Shown piece after piece: positions 50,901 through 60,734 of a DNA stretch of 64,000 bases (positions are counted from its first letter, which is position 1; every line of letters begins with the position of its first letter). The notes under the pieces are model-generated. The model saw nothing but the letters and a program-made list of their open reading frames with translations. It did no database searches and was not told where the DNA came from. Location of the stretch: contig RSEF01000021.1 of the NCBI GenBank assembly GCA_003993805.1, forward strand, positions 2,863,065 to 2,927,064, read 5' to 3'. Origin of the DNA: Himantopus leucocephalus. Its lineage: Eukaryota > Chordata > Aves > Charadriiformes > Recurvirostridae. The position numbers and the translations under genes are program-made.

Positions 50901-52015
50901 GCGATGCCAGCGGATCGCCTAGTTCCCTGAAGGAGTACAGCCTAGGTGTTTGGCATCTCTAAGTACCCAAGAACTTGGTATCTTCCCTTTCTGCACTGTT
51001 CTGATATTAATGCTTTGGCACATAAAAAATGCCAACAGATGCCATCAAGTGTAAAGAGACAGGTGGTGTCAATGCGTCAGAGGAGGGACTTCCTCCAGAA
51101 AGATGGCACTTGCTGAGTTATGTAGGCTGCCCATGCAAATCCTTACCCATGTGACATCCATCTCCTTGTGAGACAGTCCTAATGTCCTTGTGAGCTGGCA
51201 CAATGCCATTCGCAGCCCGTGAATAGAAATGTATTGTGGGTACTTTATAAAAAACAAATTTACATGGTAGATTTGTAAGTGATGTTTCATGCTGCAGCTG
51301 TGTATCACGTAGAAGTCAGTATGGCACCATGGACTGGCAGAGGTCTGCCAGCCGGGTAGCGGTTTAGTCTTTGTCACTGCTGTATGTGTTTGGTAAAGTG
51401 GATGCGTCTCCAGGTCACCATCTGTAAGAAGTGTTGCGGCCAGGTTTCATAAAGCCTTTGCTTTTTGTATTATACAGCTGTAGGGACGCTGTATTGTCAG
51501 AGATACCACATAAGAACACTAAAGACTTTATGCGTACAAATTTACTGTTCTCCCACAATCTTTTTCACTCTTGCCTTCATGCCAGAAGTTTTCTGTGTTT
51601 CCTCTTACCTCTTCCATATTTTCCATTATATTTCCAGTCATATAATAACTAGATGAGCTATGAGCCCAGACCTTTTTTTTGGCATGAAAATCCTTCAGCA
51701 GATAATAGGCTTAATTCTCTAATATGGGCAGACAGCTTAATGAAATATCTAATCCCCAGACAATGAAAAAAATGTTTTGTCTGGTTTTTTGTTTTATGTC
51801 ACTACTGACCTTTTACACAACTCACCATAATATCATCGTTCTCGTATGTTAGTTCAGGGTTCTGGAACCCAAGGTGGAAGGTCTGGTTCTCTGTCTTTTG
51901 TCTCCCTTATGGGTGAAGCAGCCCAAATGTCATCCTTTTAACAAAGCAATCCAAATGTAGTTGACCATACCTCCATTCTATACCTATAAGTAATGACTAC
52001 ATGGCCATATTCTGT
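48000..52015. other. Non-coding DNA, one poly-C run
   Basis: No gene supported. The 109-codon plus frame at 50127-50456 has a hydrophobic C-terminal half caused by T-rich DNA and is not called. A perfect octamer ATGCAAAT lies at 51133-51140. Region 51060-51380 is somewhat GC-richer without a recognised repeat. Confidence 0.65.
50760..50784. repeat. Poly-C run with one ambiguous base
   Basis: Twenty-five positions, all C except N at 50770. The ambiguous base is probably a sequencing or consensus problem in the homopolymer. The complementary G-run has quadruplex potential. Confidence 0.95.
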
Positions 52016-52017
52016 CA

Positions 52018-52105
52018 TCTAGAGATCTCTTTCAGGATCAGAACTGTATTATTGCAAGCACAGAAACATCATCCTTGCTTCCGGAGAGCTCACAGTCTAA
52101 AATGT
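52018..52105 (-). repeat. MIR-type SINE remnant
   Basis: 'tttcaggatcagaactgtattattgcaagcacagaaacatcatccttgcttccggagagctcacagtctaa' type sequence follows the complement of the amniote MIR/CORE-SINE tail ('ccaggatcagggccccattgtgctaggcactg ... gtccctgccccaaagagcttacaatctaa'). Key blocks are 'caggatca' (52032-52039) and 'gagctcacagtctaa' (52086-52100). Minus-strand copy. Confidence 0.6.
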
Positions 52106-52109
52106 ATGA

Positions 52110-53075
52110 CCTGCTGAAATTGATCGGGAGAAGGCTAAAATCAAATAGCTTTGCTTTTACACAAATGTTTGCCTTTCTAAAAACACTTTAAGGTGCCACT
52201 AAGCTCACCAGTCCATCAAGTCATGAGTAGTTTACTGGGAGGATATATCAAGGGTGCCAGTTCTATGACCTGCCTGTCAGATATGCTCTGCCGAACCAGT
52301 CTTTGCCTGTCCCATTATGCCTAACTGAAATGCGACTTTTCGTAGGGCAGAGGGTTGATGACTTTGATTCCAGATATATGGGCTTCTAGTGACATGACAG
52401 CAAAGGGCTACGGGCGGGGGGGTGGGCTTCACTTCCCTTTTGTACTTCCGCAAGAGAGCTGTCCTGCCGGACATTTAGATACCGGTGGGCTGGATGCTAA
52501 ACAGAATGAGTGCTTTGCACCCCGCCACAGCTGAGTGCTCAAATTCGGGTCTGCGTGTTCTGGTTGGAAGCCACTCTGCCCACAATCTTTCACTAACCCC
52601 ACTTTGTCTCCTCTGAGCGCAAGGAGCAAACTCTGGGCTCAGCTTTTACATTCTTTCTTTACAACTCCTGATGGCTTAAAGCTAAAGGGGGGCTTGCAGG
52701 AAATATAATTAAAGGCAGAACTTGCCTGCTGTAGCTTTTCAGGGAGATAAAGGGCACTCCTCCTCTCCAGAAGGTCTCTATTCCTTTCCCAGTGATGCTG
52801 TAATCTGTTGCTAAGGCAGTGGCTGTGCTGTAACATAGTGTTCTCTCTCTCATTGTGTTTATGAGCAGGTGGAGCAGAAATTGCTTGGTTTCTACACAAA
52901 TAGCTATAGAACAAATGTACCAAAGGAAATGGGGGGTGGGTGGAGAAGATCCACAACACGATTAACATGAAAATAAAAGATGTGAGAACATGCCATATTT
53001 GAATAGTAAATACATAAATAAAGTTGATCGTTGAGCACCTTCTCAGTGTGAGGCAGTCCAACTCATAGAGGATCA
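52110..53075. other. Non-coding DNA, nothing recognised
   Basis: A G-rich run (ggcggggggtggg) lies near 52413-52426. The 148-codon minus frame at 52639-53085 is unrecognised and partly T/C-driven. Confidence 0.6.
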
Positions 53076-53079
53076 GACT

Positions 53080-53190
53080 AAACATCAGGAAATCATAATT
53101 TTATTCTTAGCTCTTCCACGAGCCTCCTGAATGGGTTTAGCCGAGGTATTTTCTGATTCTGTGCTTCAGCTTTTCCATCCTTATAGAGGG
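53080..53190 (+). repeat. MIR-type SINE remnant
   Basis: Homology runs through most of the MIR core: 'aacatcaggaaatcataattttattcttagctcttccac' parallels 'tcaggactcctgggttctattcccggctctgccac', and 'tctgattctgtgcttcagcttttccatccttatagaggg' parallels 'cctctctgtgcctcagtttccccatctgtaaaatggg'. The spacing between the two blocks is right for a plus-strand copy. Confidence 0.65.
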
Positions 53191-53660
53191 TTGCTGATTC
53201 TTTGTAAAAACGTATGAAGGCTGGTGTAGAAAAATACTGGTTGACATCTGGATTTTACCGTCACAAGAAGCAGGAATTTGGTGAAGTACTAGGAAGGGCT
53301 TTTGCTAAAGATGAGTTCAGAAGGACGCCAGTAATAGAAAAAGAAAAGGAAAAGAAGTGTGCACCGAAGAAAAATGATTCAGGGAGAGGCTGTTTGTATT
53401 CCTGTTTTGTATAATTTTACAAGGCCAAAGAATTGGAATCCAAACCCTCTCAAGCCCATTTACATCACTCTGCTGTATCTGCAGACGTCGTTACCTTGAC
53501 ATTAATGTATAACCATTCACAGTGCTGGCGTTAGCGCAGCACGTTTTGCCATGTATCAGACACATTGCACTGCAGAGGAAAACAAAGGCAGATGAAGTGA
53601 GAAGTGGGAGTCATGAATCATTTAAAAAGAAATAGCACAGGCAGAGCCCACTGTAAGGAG

Positions 53661-53770
53661 AACGACGGCGTCACCATTGGGAGCGCTGCCAGCCGGTGCG
53701 AGTGCAGCCGCCACAGCTCGGGGCGGGGGAGAGGGAAGGGACGTGCTTCCCGAAGTCGAGACGGGCACCT
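53661..53770. promoter_or_regulatory. CpG-dense mini-island
   Basis: About 13 CpG dinucleotides occur in 110 bp, in a region otherwise almost CpG-free. A GC-box-like GGGGCGGGGG lies at 53720-53729. It is smaller than standard CpG-island thresholds, but unmethylated mini-islands of this kind can mark promoters of non-coding transcripts or enhancers. No coding exon is seen; the 64-codon plus frame at 53604-53798 is Arg/Ser-rich because of composition. A GC-rich repeat is an alternative explanation. Confidence 0.35.
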
Positions 53771-53970
53771 CCTTTCACTCAGCATCCTCATGACTTGAAA
53801 TTAGGACTTCTGTAACATATTCCATTAATTTCTACCCACACCCTTCGCAGATGCTGGGAGGTATGACCTCGGTGATTTACATGGTTGCAACTGTTATTGT
53901 AAAAAGGGGATAAACTGTTTAAGACACGGTGACGGGTAACATCATTATGTGGACAGCTCTGAAACTCCTC

Positions 53971-54233
53971 GCTGTGCCCCAAGCGCCCCAGCAGCCCCTG
54001 ACCAGCCTTTGGGGCCCCCACCTGCACCCCTCATCCCCCTACCCGTGGCCCAGAGGCCCCATTTAAGTGCAGGGCCAAGCACCATGTCCATGCTTGAGCT
54101 ACAGCGCAGAGGTACCTGTTTTTACCCGCGTCACAGCTATGCCTGGCCCACCCAGACCCTCATGTATCGTGACTCATGTCGACTTCCTGGCCTGACCTCA
54201 GAGCTGCCTCATCACTGTGAACCTGCTGTCCTT
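53971..54233. repeat. GC-rich block beside a CR1, probable unnamed repeat
   Basis: Composition shifts abruptly to C-rich, then to 'tgactcatgtcgacttcctg'-style sequence, and ends exactly where the CR1 3' terminus begins (54234). The style resembles avian interspersed repeats I cannot name. Similar GC-rich sequence resumes right of the gap (about 54450-54550). It could be an older repeat into which the CR1 inserted, or unique GC-rich DNA. Confidence 0.35.
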
Positions 54234-54475
54234 GAATCATAGAAACACGGAATCGTAGAATGGTTTGGGTTGGAAGGGACCTTGAAGACCANNNNNNNNN
54301 NNNNNNNNNNNNNNNNNNNNNNNNNNNNNNNNNNNNNNNNNNNNNNNNNNNNNNNNNNNNNNNNNNNNNNNNNNNNNNNNNNNNNNNNNNNACAGCCCCA
54401 AGTCCTTCTCCTCAGGGCTGCTCTCCATCCATTCAATCCATCCTTGGGCCCGCCATGCTTCCTTGCTCGTGCACG
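54234..54475 (-). mobile_element. CR1 LINE, 3' end and ORF2 C-terminal part, interrupted by gap
   Basis: Left of the gap is the complement of the avian CR1 terminus: degenerate 8-bp CATAGAAT-type units, then 'ggtttgggttggaagggacc' (54262-54281). Right of the gap, the minus strand encodes WMESSPEEKDLGL, the CR1 ORF2 motif usually written S-P-x-EKDLGVLVDEKL (plus-strand 'caagtccttctcctcagggctgctct', 54399-54424). So one minus-strand element spans the gap, with its 3' end at 54234. Homology becomes uncertain beyond about 54450. In an intact element the ORF2 C-terminal region and 3' UTR between these points would be several hundred bases, more than 100. Confidence 0.88.
54292..54391. other. Assembly gap, exactly 100 N
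   Basis: Placeholder of exactly 100 N inside a CR1 element. From CR1 anatomy the missing piece is probably about 0.5-0.7 kb if the element is intact, though an internally deleted copy could be shorter. Confidence 0.97.
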
Positions 54476-54479
54476 CTGG

Positions 54480-57095
54480 GTCTGGCGCTGGCTGGGGAGG
54501 CCCCTTGCCCTTGCTTGGCTTACAAGCCCGTAGGGAGCCGCGGGCTCTCATTGCTCTCCAGCACTCTTATTTACTGACAATGCAGGGTTAGCATTTTTCT
54601 CTTTCAGCTCTATACTCTACTCGCTCTTTAGAAGAATTGCTGTTGTCCCATATTGCTTTGGTTTTGAGCAAATAAGCAAGCTTTTCTCCTGGAAACATAG
54701 TGGTGCGATTCCCAGGTACACTAATGGCTTTAGAGGGTGATGTAGTCATGCTCTGGGCTGGATGAAATAGTGAGTCCTAATAAAAATGGGTCACTAAAAT
54801 CAGTGATTCTATGACCCTCTCTTTTTGAAGGCTTAGGATATTAAAAGCTCACTATTTCGTCTATCCTTAATGAAAGAATGTAAAGCTCTTGATAGTCTGG
54901 GTTGCTGAACTTTGGTTTTTGTCCTGAAGTATGTTGTGGAGTTCCTGTTCATTGTACGGTAGCCTGTACAGGTATCCTCTGGCTCTCTGCTCACATAAAT
55001 GCCTCCTCCTGGATGCTGAGTTACTCAGACTTTGCAGGTGACTGTAAAGCATTCCTTCCTCTTTATTAGCAGGGGGTTAATTCCAATTACTAATTTTGAA
55101 TAGTTGCTGCTTTTCTATTGTAGCTTATTTGATATTTTCCCAGACACTGAACAAATTGTGAATTTCATGAAATTCACAGCATATTAACCTCTGTAGAAAT
55201 AATCATTCAGTGCCACCCGGGTCCACACAGGACTCCCTCACCAGAAGTGACAAATGTGCAACTGAAATTATGAATCAAGCACTGTTTCAGTTAGGAGCAG
55301 TCTGGGCCATCAGAGAAAGCAAGTTCAGTGGTTTTTAGAGGGTTTAGAGACCAAGAGCAGAAAGTGAGTATTCTTGCATCATAAGTAGACTGTAAAACTT
55401 CAGTCATTTGATGATTGTAATGAGTGAAAAGGTAAATTGGTAAAATGAGTCATCACAGAGGACGCTTATCTCACGGACTAAAGTCTAGGGGAACTCTTAG
55501 CCTCAATCTTTCATTCTCAGTAAATAAAACACATGTCTGTCTTGCTTTTGATTTTAATCCCACTTTAAAACAATTTACTATATTTTACCAGTGATGACTA
55601 TACGTTTCAGCAAAAAACCATGCTGAGTTTTGCAGAGTCTATACAGTTAAAATAAAATTACCCTCTGAATTCATAGGTTAGGTGTTGAGTTTTATTTGAA
55701 GTGAAAGAAAAAAAGCAGGTTTGATTACTAAAATGATCCTGTTTCCTTGACATACTGTAGAAGAAAATAGAAAAAAATCAAGTCACTTAATGCAAGAAAA
55801 AAAACCAAACCCAAAAAACCCCAACTGCCAAGACAACATTTTTAACACTTACACCAGACAAACTGTTGGATTTCAAATTGGCAAACAGTCTGTTATGACA
55901 GTCCTTTGACGGAGCAATTCATAGAAAGAAAACTATCAGGAAAACTCCGCTCTAAGCAAGTGGGGCTTCTAATCAAGAAGATGATGCCACTCAAATCTAG
56001 ATCAAAAAAGAGTCACAGAAATAAAAGACTTGATTCCACAGTGAAGTTTGTGTGGGTAGAACCAATTGCAGGGCGGAATCCTAAAGGTAGCTGTGTGATG
56101 CAAACCAGTTCTGAACCGCGCTGTGTGCAATCCGTTACACGCCTTCCCTGGCTCCTGGCTGATGTGCCTTAGCACTATGCAACCTCCTGTTCTCTCAACA
56201 ACGGTGGGAATAAAGTCGTTCTAAGCAACCTTTGTTTTCTACCAGGATGATCCACCTTGCATTCTAGAACCCAGAGGACTTCTTTGGGCAGCCTTGAATA
56301 GTTGCTTAACTTAAAGCAGCCCAAAGCAATAAGCATCTCACAGAATTGGTGAAGGTTTCTGCTGCTTCTTGGTGCTACTTCTATGTGCCCTCACTGGTGA
56401 GCGTCTGCGGCTTCGTTCCCAAATCTGTGTACAGTGGACTCCGCAGTGCAAGAGTTAGGGGAAGAATCCTGTCACCTGTTTCTTTCAAGCCTTCCCTTTG
56501 CTTAAAATACCTTCAGGTATTTCGGGATGTGGGCTTTTTTAAGTTCAGTATTGCCAATCTTATACTAATAAAGGCATAAGCCTGTACTTCAAAATCATGA
56601 GTGGCATAATTATGACTTTAAAAATAGAACACTTTTTCATAAAGGCTGAGGTATTCAGATGACATTCAAGCAGCTGCATCTTCAAGAGAAATAGCACATA
56701 TTATGGTATTGCTAATAAAATTGTAAGTACTGGCAACACAGTACTTCATGTAATCACAGTCTTCAGAATTCGTATTCACTACTTGAATTATGTTGAACTG
56801 ACACATCACATCGCATGCAAGTACATCTAACACACAAAGTCGACTTTGTGACCTGGTGGCCACCTAGTGATGGTGACACTGGGCTCCCCTTTACATCCGG
56901 CTTTTCTTTTTGTCACGGACTTTTGGCGTTACCTTGAGGAAAATCAACATTCAACCTCAACCGTAGAACACATGTAAACTGGGAGGCGCGTCTTGGTTCT
57001 TCCGTTAGACCGGGGTTCTGGACAGAGTGTGCCGTATCTCCCACTACGCTGCCTGAAAAACTTTCCCAAATCAACCAAAATTAAACAGATTCAGG
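54480..57095. other. Non-coding DNA
   Basis: AT-rich after 54.6 kb. A-runs and 'aaccaaacccaaaaaacccc' occur at about 55798-55823. Open frames reach only 88 codons. No gene or RNA recognised; the CTCF-like motif at 56.86 kb is listed separately. Confidence 0.65.
56857..56870 (-). promoter_or_regulatory. CTCF-like binding motif
   Basis: Read on the minus strand, TCACTAGGTGGCCA matches the CTCF core CCASYAGRKGGCRS at positions 2-12, with the first base (T for C) and the last two differing. CTCF sites anchor chromatin loops and insulators in birds as in mammals. A single motif match is weak evidence; occupancy is inference. Confidence 0.4.
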
Positions 57096-57101
57096 TACTG
57101 T

Positions 57102-57230
57102 ACTTCACAGCCCCAGCTTTAAAATAGGAGTAACAGCACTGCCTTATATCACAGAGATGTTCAGAAAATTAAAGACTTTGGAGCACTTTGAGATCTAATC
57201 AGAAGTGCTACAAAGTGTTGTTAATGATGG
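57102..57230 (+). repeat. MIR-type SINE remnant, tail portion
   Basis: 'cagctttaaaataggagtaacagcactgccttatatcacagagatgttcagaaaattaaa' parallels 'cagtttccccatctgtaaaatggggataatagtacttacctcacagaggtgttgtgaggatta', and 'gagcactttgagatctaatcagaagtgctacaaagtgttgtt' (57181-57222) parallels the tail 'agcgctttgagatcctcagatgaaaggcgctatataa'. Plus-strand copy and one of the clearest in the window. Confidence 0.7.
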
Positions 57231-59645
57231 TTAATTTGCTCTTTGACTGGCTGTACATAATTTTTAGCATGAGGTTCTCTGATACAATGATAATGAGGAC
57301 TAAGCGGGTATCTTAATATGATTTTCTGTGATTGTCAATATGAAATTCACTTGCCATGTATTTCCAGCAAAGCGTGCATAAAATTAACCGTCACAGCAAA
57401 GAACATTCAACATATTGGAACAAAAGCTTTAACTAATGCATATAATCGTGGTATTTTCTTAATGAGTGACAGGTGCTCTTGTTTACGTGCCGTTCTCACA
57501 AACTTTTTCATTCAAGTAGGTTGATTCACAAAAACGTGCACTGTTTGTGTAATCAAACAAGTGGCTTAAGAAAAAGAACTTTCCAAATTCCTGTTGGGCT
57601 CCACTTTTCTCTTTAAACTTTCTTTGTTGCTGAACAGCAGCAAGACTGCTTAAACTTTAAATCACTTAAATGGATGTGTTACACCTACAGCTGAATGAAT
57701 AATTCAGTTCCTAGTCACTGTCTGAATTTGATAGGAAGAAAAGGGGAGGGTCCCTGAGGGTCTGAATGTGTGAGCAGAGGGGGAAGGGGAAGGCTAATTA
57801 ATTACACATTTACAGTGGGGAATACTTAAAAAAAAAAATCCACTTAAGTACTGGGTTTTTTGTTACATATTGCTGATCACAGCTGAGAGCATAATACCAA
57901 GGCAACCATATTCTTGAAAACTTAACTCTTTGAGGGCTGTTAACAGCAGATTGAAATGAAGAAGAAAAGCCCGATCCCAAACACCAGGGTTATGTTTCAT
58001 TAGATAAATGCTTCGACTAAAGGATGATTCATCACCTGCTGATGTCAGATTCATTACTGATGCAATTGCAATGTGAATTTCTTTTCCTCTCCATGTTATT
58101 TTCAGAGATTTTCTTTCTGAAGGCAGTACTGAGCTGGCTGCATCTCCTGGAGCGTTAAGGCAACATGGTAGTATTACCATTGACACCAGGGATGCAAATT
58201 ATTTTTCTCTTGGCACAAGGAAGATTTTTGCTGCCAAGAGAACTATCTCTAGATTAAGCTTTTTTTAAATACTGTAAACTATTTTGGTAGCAGCAAATTA
58301 CTGTTACTTGGTGGTATGTGATCTCTGACTATTTTTAATGCCCCCGTGACAGAACCGCAAGATGCTTTCCAGTGCACACCTGCGGTCACTTTCTGAAGGA
58401 ACCAAGCCCCCTTTTACAGCCAGACCTTTTCCATCCTCTGCACAACAAACAAGAACTGCAGTTGGAATTGATTTTTTCGAATAGCTCTGGAATTATCTCT
58501 CTCTAACAAAACCCCACCAATTCAGAAGCAATTTTTAATGACTTCTTTTGTTTCATATTCCCATGTGGGCTTCTTATTCTTTGTCATTTTCTTCTCTAAA
58601 AATTGAACAGACTTTGATCCTCCATTGCTCTGCATCTTTAATAAAGGAATGTGCTTTCTATAAACCCGCTTTATTTCGTTCCAAAGTTGGTGATGACATA
58701 GTCTGTGTTTGGGAAGATGGCGATTACTGAATGTTTGTGCATTTTGAGGCATTCCTATACCCAGCAGGCAAAACCAGTTGGAAATCTACTGCCATAAGTC
58801 TGCTCCTTTTACACTGACAGTTGCCGTGAGTATCTGCACAGATAGTTCAATGCAGTGCAGCCACCGACCAAGGGTGTAGGCTGCTGAACTTGATCCATGT
58901 TAGTTCATTGGGGAATCATTTCCGTTCACAGTAAATGACAGAAGACGACTGAAGTTTTGAAATCCTAGAACTTACCACTATTGCCTGCTATCTACAAATG
59001 TGGAGACGTGGTAGTTCTCATACCATTCCCATTCTGTCTCCCAGGGTGGTGGCAGCAGTTTGTAAAACGTTGCAGAGTCGTTTGAGTGAAAAGTTCAAAT
59101 GTTTTGGTTTGGATCCTCCAGTTCAACTGCGTGATATTTATCGTAGGCATCAGGGAGAAGGAAAAGTCTAGGCCTTTACACCTTGGAGGAAAAAAGTCCA
59201 CCTAAAGAACATTAGTTGCCAAACTTTTCTGCCCCCCTGAGACTTCTTTGTCATCTTTGTAGTATGTCACATTCCTGTTGGAAAACCATTCCCATCCGTG
59301 CTCCTGCTTTACTCTCCCACCTTGTAAAAGGCAAAGCACAAGCAGTATAGAGCCTGGTCCAGCAGCCTTACACCCCTCTTCAGGTAGGAGGAATCCCACG
59401 TAACTTACACTGGAAGGAAGACCTGCCTATTAAATACAACAAAGCTTAATAAAAAATATTCGAAAAGGAAAACCACTTTTTTCCAGCAAAAGATTCCTTG
59501 GAAATTAGAACTCCTTTGGAAGGAGCAGTGCTATGAGACCTTTTCAATTTAGCCTGAGTTCTAGCATCAGGTGGCATATAACACAGATGTATAAGACCTG
59601 TTTCCGTCTTCTGCCTTTGATTTTTTGTGGAACACTGAAGAAAAT
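57231..59645. other. Non-coding DNA, nothing recognised
   Basis: A purine-rich patch lies at 57730-57795 and A9 at about 57829-57837. No gene, RNA or transposon recognised; open frames are at most 107 codons. Confidence 0.65.
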
Positions 59646-59649
59646 TATT

Positions 59650-59705
59650 CCACCCCCTGACTTGGTTTCCCCATCTGTAAAGTGGAGTCAATAGCATTTA
59701 TTCAA
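59650..59705 (+). repeat. MIR-type SINE remnant, short
   Basis: 'ctgacttggtttccccatctgtaaagtggagtcaatagc' (59657-59695) closely matches the MIR segment 'cctcagtttccccatctgtaaaatggggataatagt'. Confidence 0.65.
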
Positions 59706-59937
59706 TACTGTTACCTTATTTTTAATTGTCTGATGTGATAGGATACTACTCTGCTACAGGACAAAGTAATCAAAGTTGAGGATAATTATTAACTGGAGAA
59801 GCACATCTATGAACTGGACTGCAGGGTAGGGGTCTTTTTTGTTTCTCACGTGCAATCTTTGCTCATTTAAATAAGCATCTAAAAACTGGGAGAAAGTAGC
59901 TGTTTGCTTAAGGCACAAGGCTGAGATTGAGGAAATA

Positions 59938-59990
59938 TGGACTCTTCCTGATACTGTCGCAGAGTCTGTGATCTTGGGCAAATCTTGGTG
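59938..59990 (+). repeat. MIR-type SINE remnant, core portion
   Basis: 'gtctgtgatcttgggcaaatcttgg' (about 59964-59988) matches the MIR core 'ctgtgtgaccttgggcaagtcactt', preceded by a decayed 'ttcctgatactgtcgcag' for 'ttcctggctctgccac'. Because this core lies right of the tail-type fragment at 59650, the two are separate insertions. Confidence 0.55.
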
Positions 59991-60501
59991 GATAATCATC
60001 CTTCTGGCTGTTTTAACTTAAGTGAGGACAGTATTTTTTAGTAGTGTCAGCTGAGGTTTTAGGAGATGCTGTAACATAAAAGTTTATAAGAATGTTCGGA
60101 GCAATTTAGTTCTGGATTAAAATACAGCTGGCAGGAGAGATGGGCAATTACCTACTCTTTCATATAGAGAGGGAATGTATTCTTCCTCCCAGCTATCATT
60201 GTCCATACCTACTATTTCAGAACCACTGGACATGATCATGCCTCACAGTGGCGCAGCTTGCACAATGGGGTCACCTGCAGTGTGGAAGTACAGCTGTTTC
60301 TCTTGCCTTCATTTTTAATTCATAGGCTTGTTGTGGGTGTTGGGTTTTTTTATCTGCTGTGTATTCTCTAAGCCCCTTTTGGGCACATTGATGCCTTCAG
60401 CAAGCTTTGTGTGCCAGGGAATTATGGGTCCAGAGATTCTGCAAATCTGCATCCCAGCCAAAGCTTTTGAAAGCTGCTTCTTTTGAATGCCATGCATTTG
60501 G

Positions 60502-60732
60502 CTCTCACCCCTCCTTTCCTCTCTGTCTGTCTCTCTCTCGCTCTCTTCCTCCCTTTCCCCCTCTTCCCTCCCTTCCCTCCTCTTTCTCTCCCTATATCCC
60601 CCTTGCTCCTCTTTTTCCACTCTTCTCCCTTCCCCCTCTCTCTCCTGCCCCCTTCTGCCTCCTGCCCCCCTTCTCTCTTGCTCCCCTTTCCCCTCTCCCT
60701 TTCCCTTTCCCTTTCTTTTTCCCTCTTTCTCA
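60502..60732. repeat. 230-bp pyrimidine tract (CT-rich) with quadruplex motif
   Basis: The plus strand is almost pure C/T with few purines. CCCC-TTT-CCCC-TCT-CCC-TTT-CCC-TTT-CCC at 60683-60711 gives five G-runs with 3-base loops on the minus strand, a strong G-quadruplex pattern; mirror symmetry also favours triplex DNA. The long Ser/Leu/Pro frames (up to 176 codons) on plus and Arg/Glu/Lys frames on minus come from this composition and are not genes. Confidence 0.95.
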
Positions 60733-60734
60733 CC

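Noticed and set aside
52639..53085. 148-codon minus-strand frame with hydrophobic start
   Set aside because: Hydrophobicity follows from T-rich codons; no family resemblance, and its start overlaps the MIR remnant near 53080.
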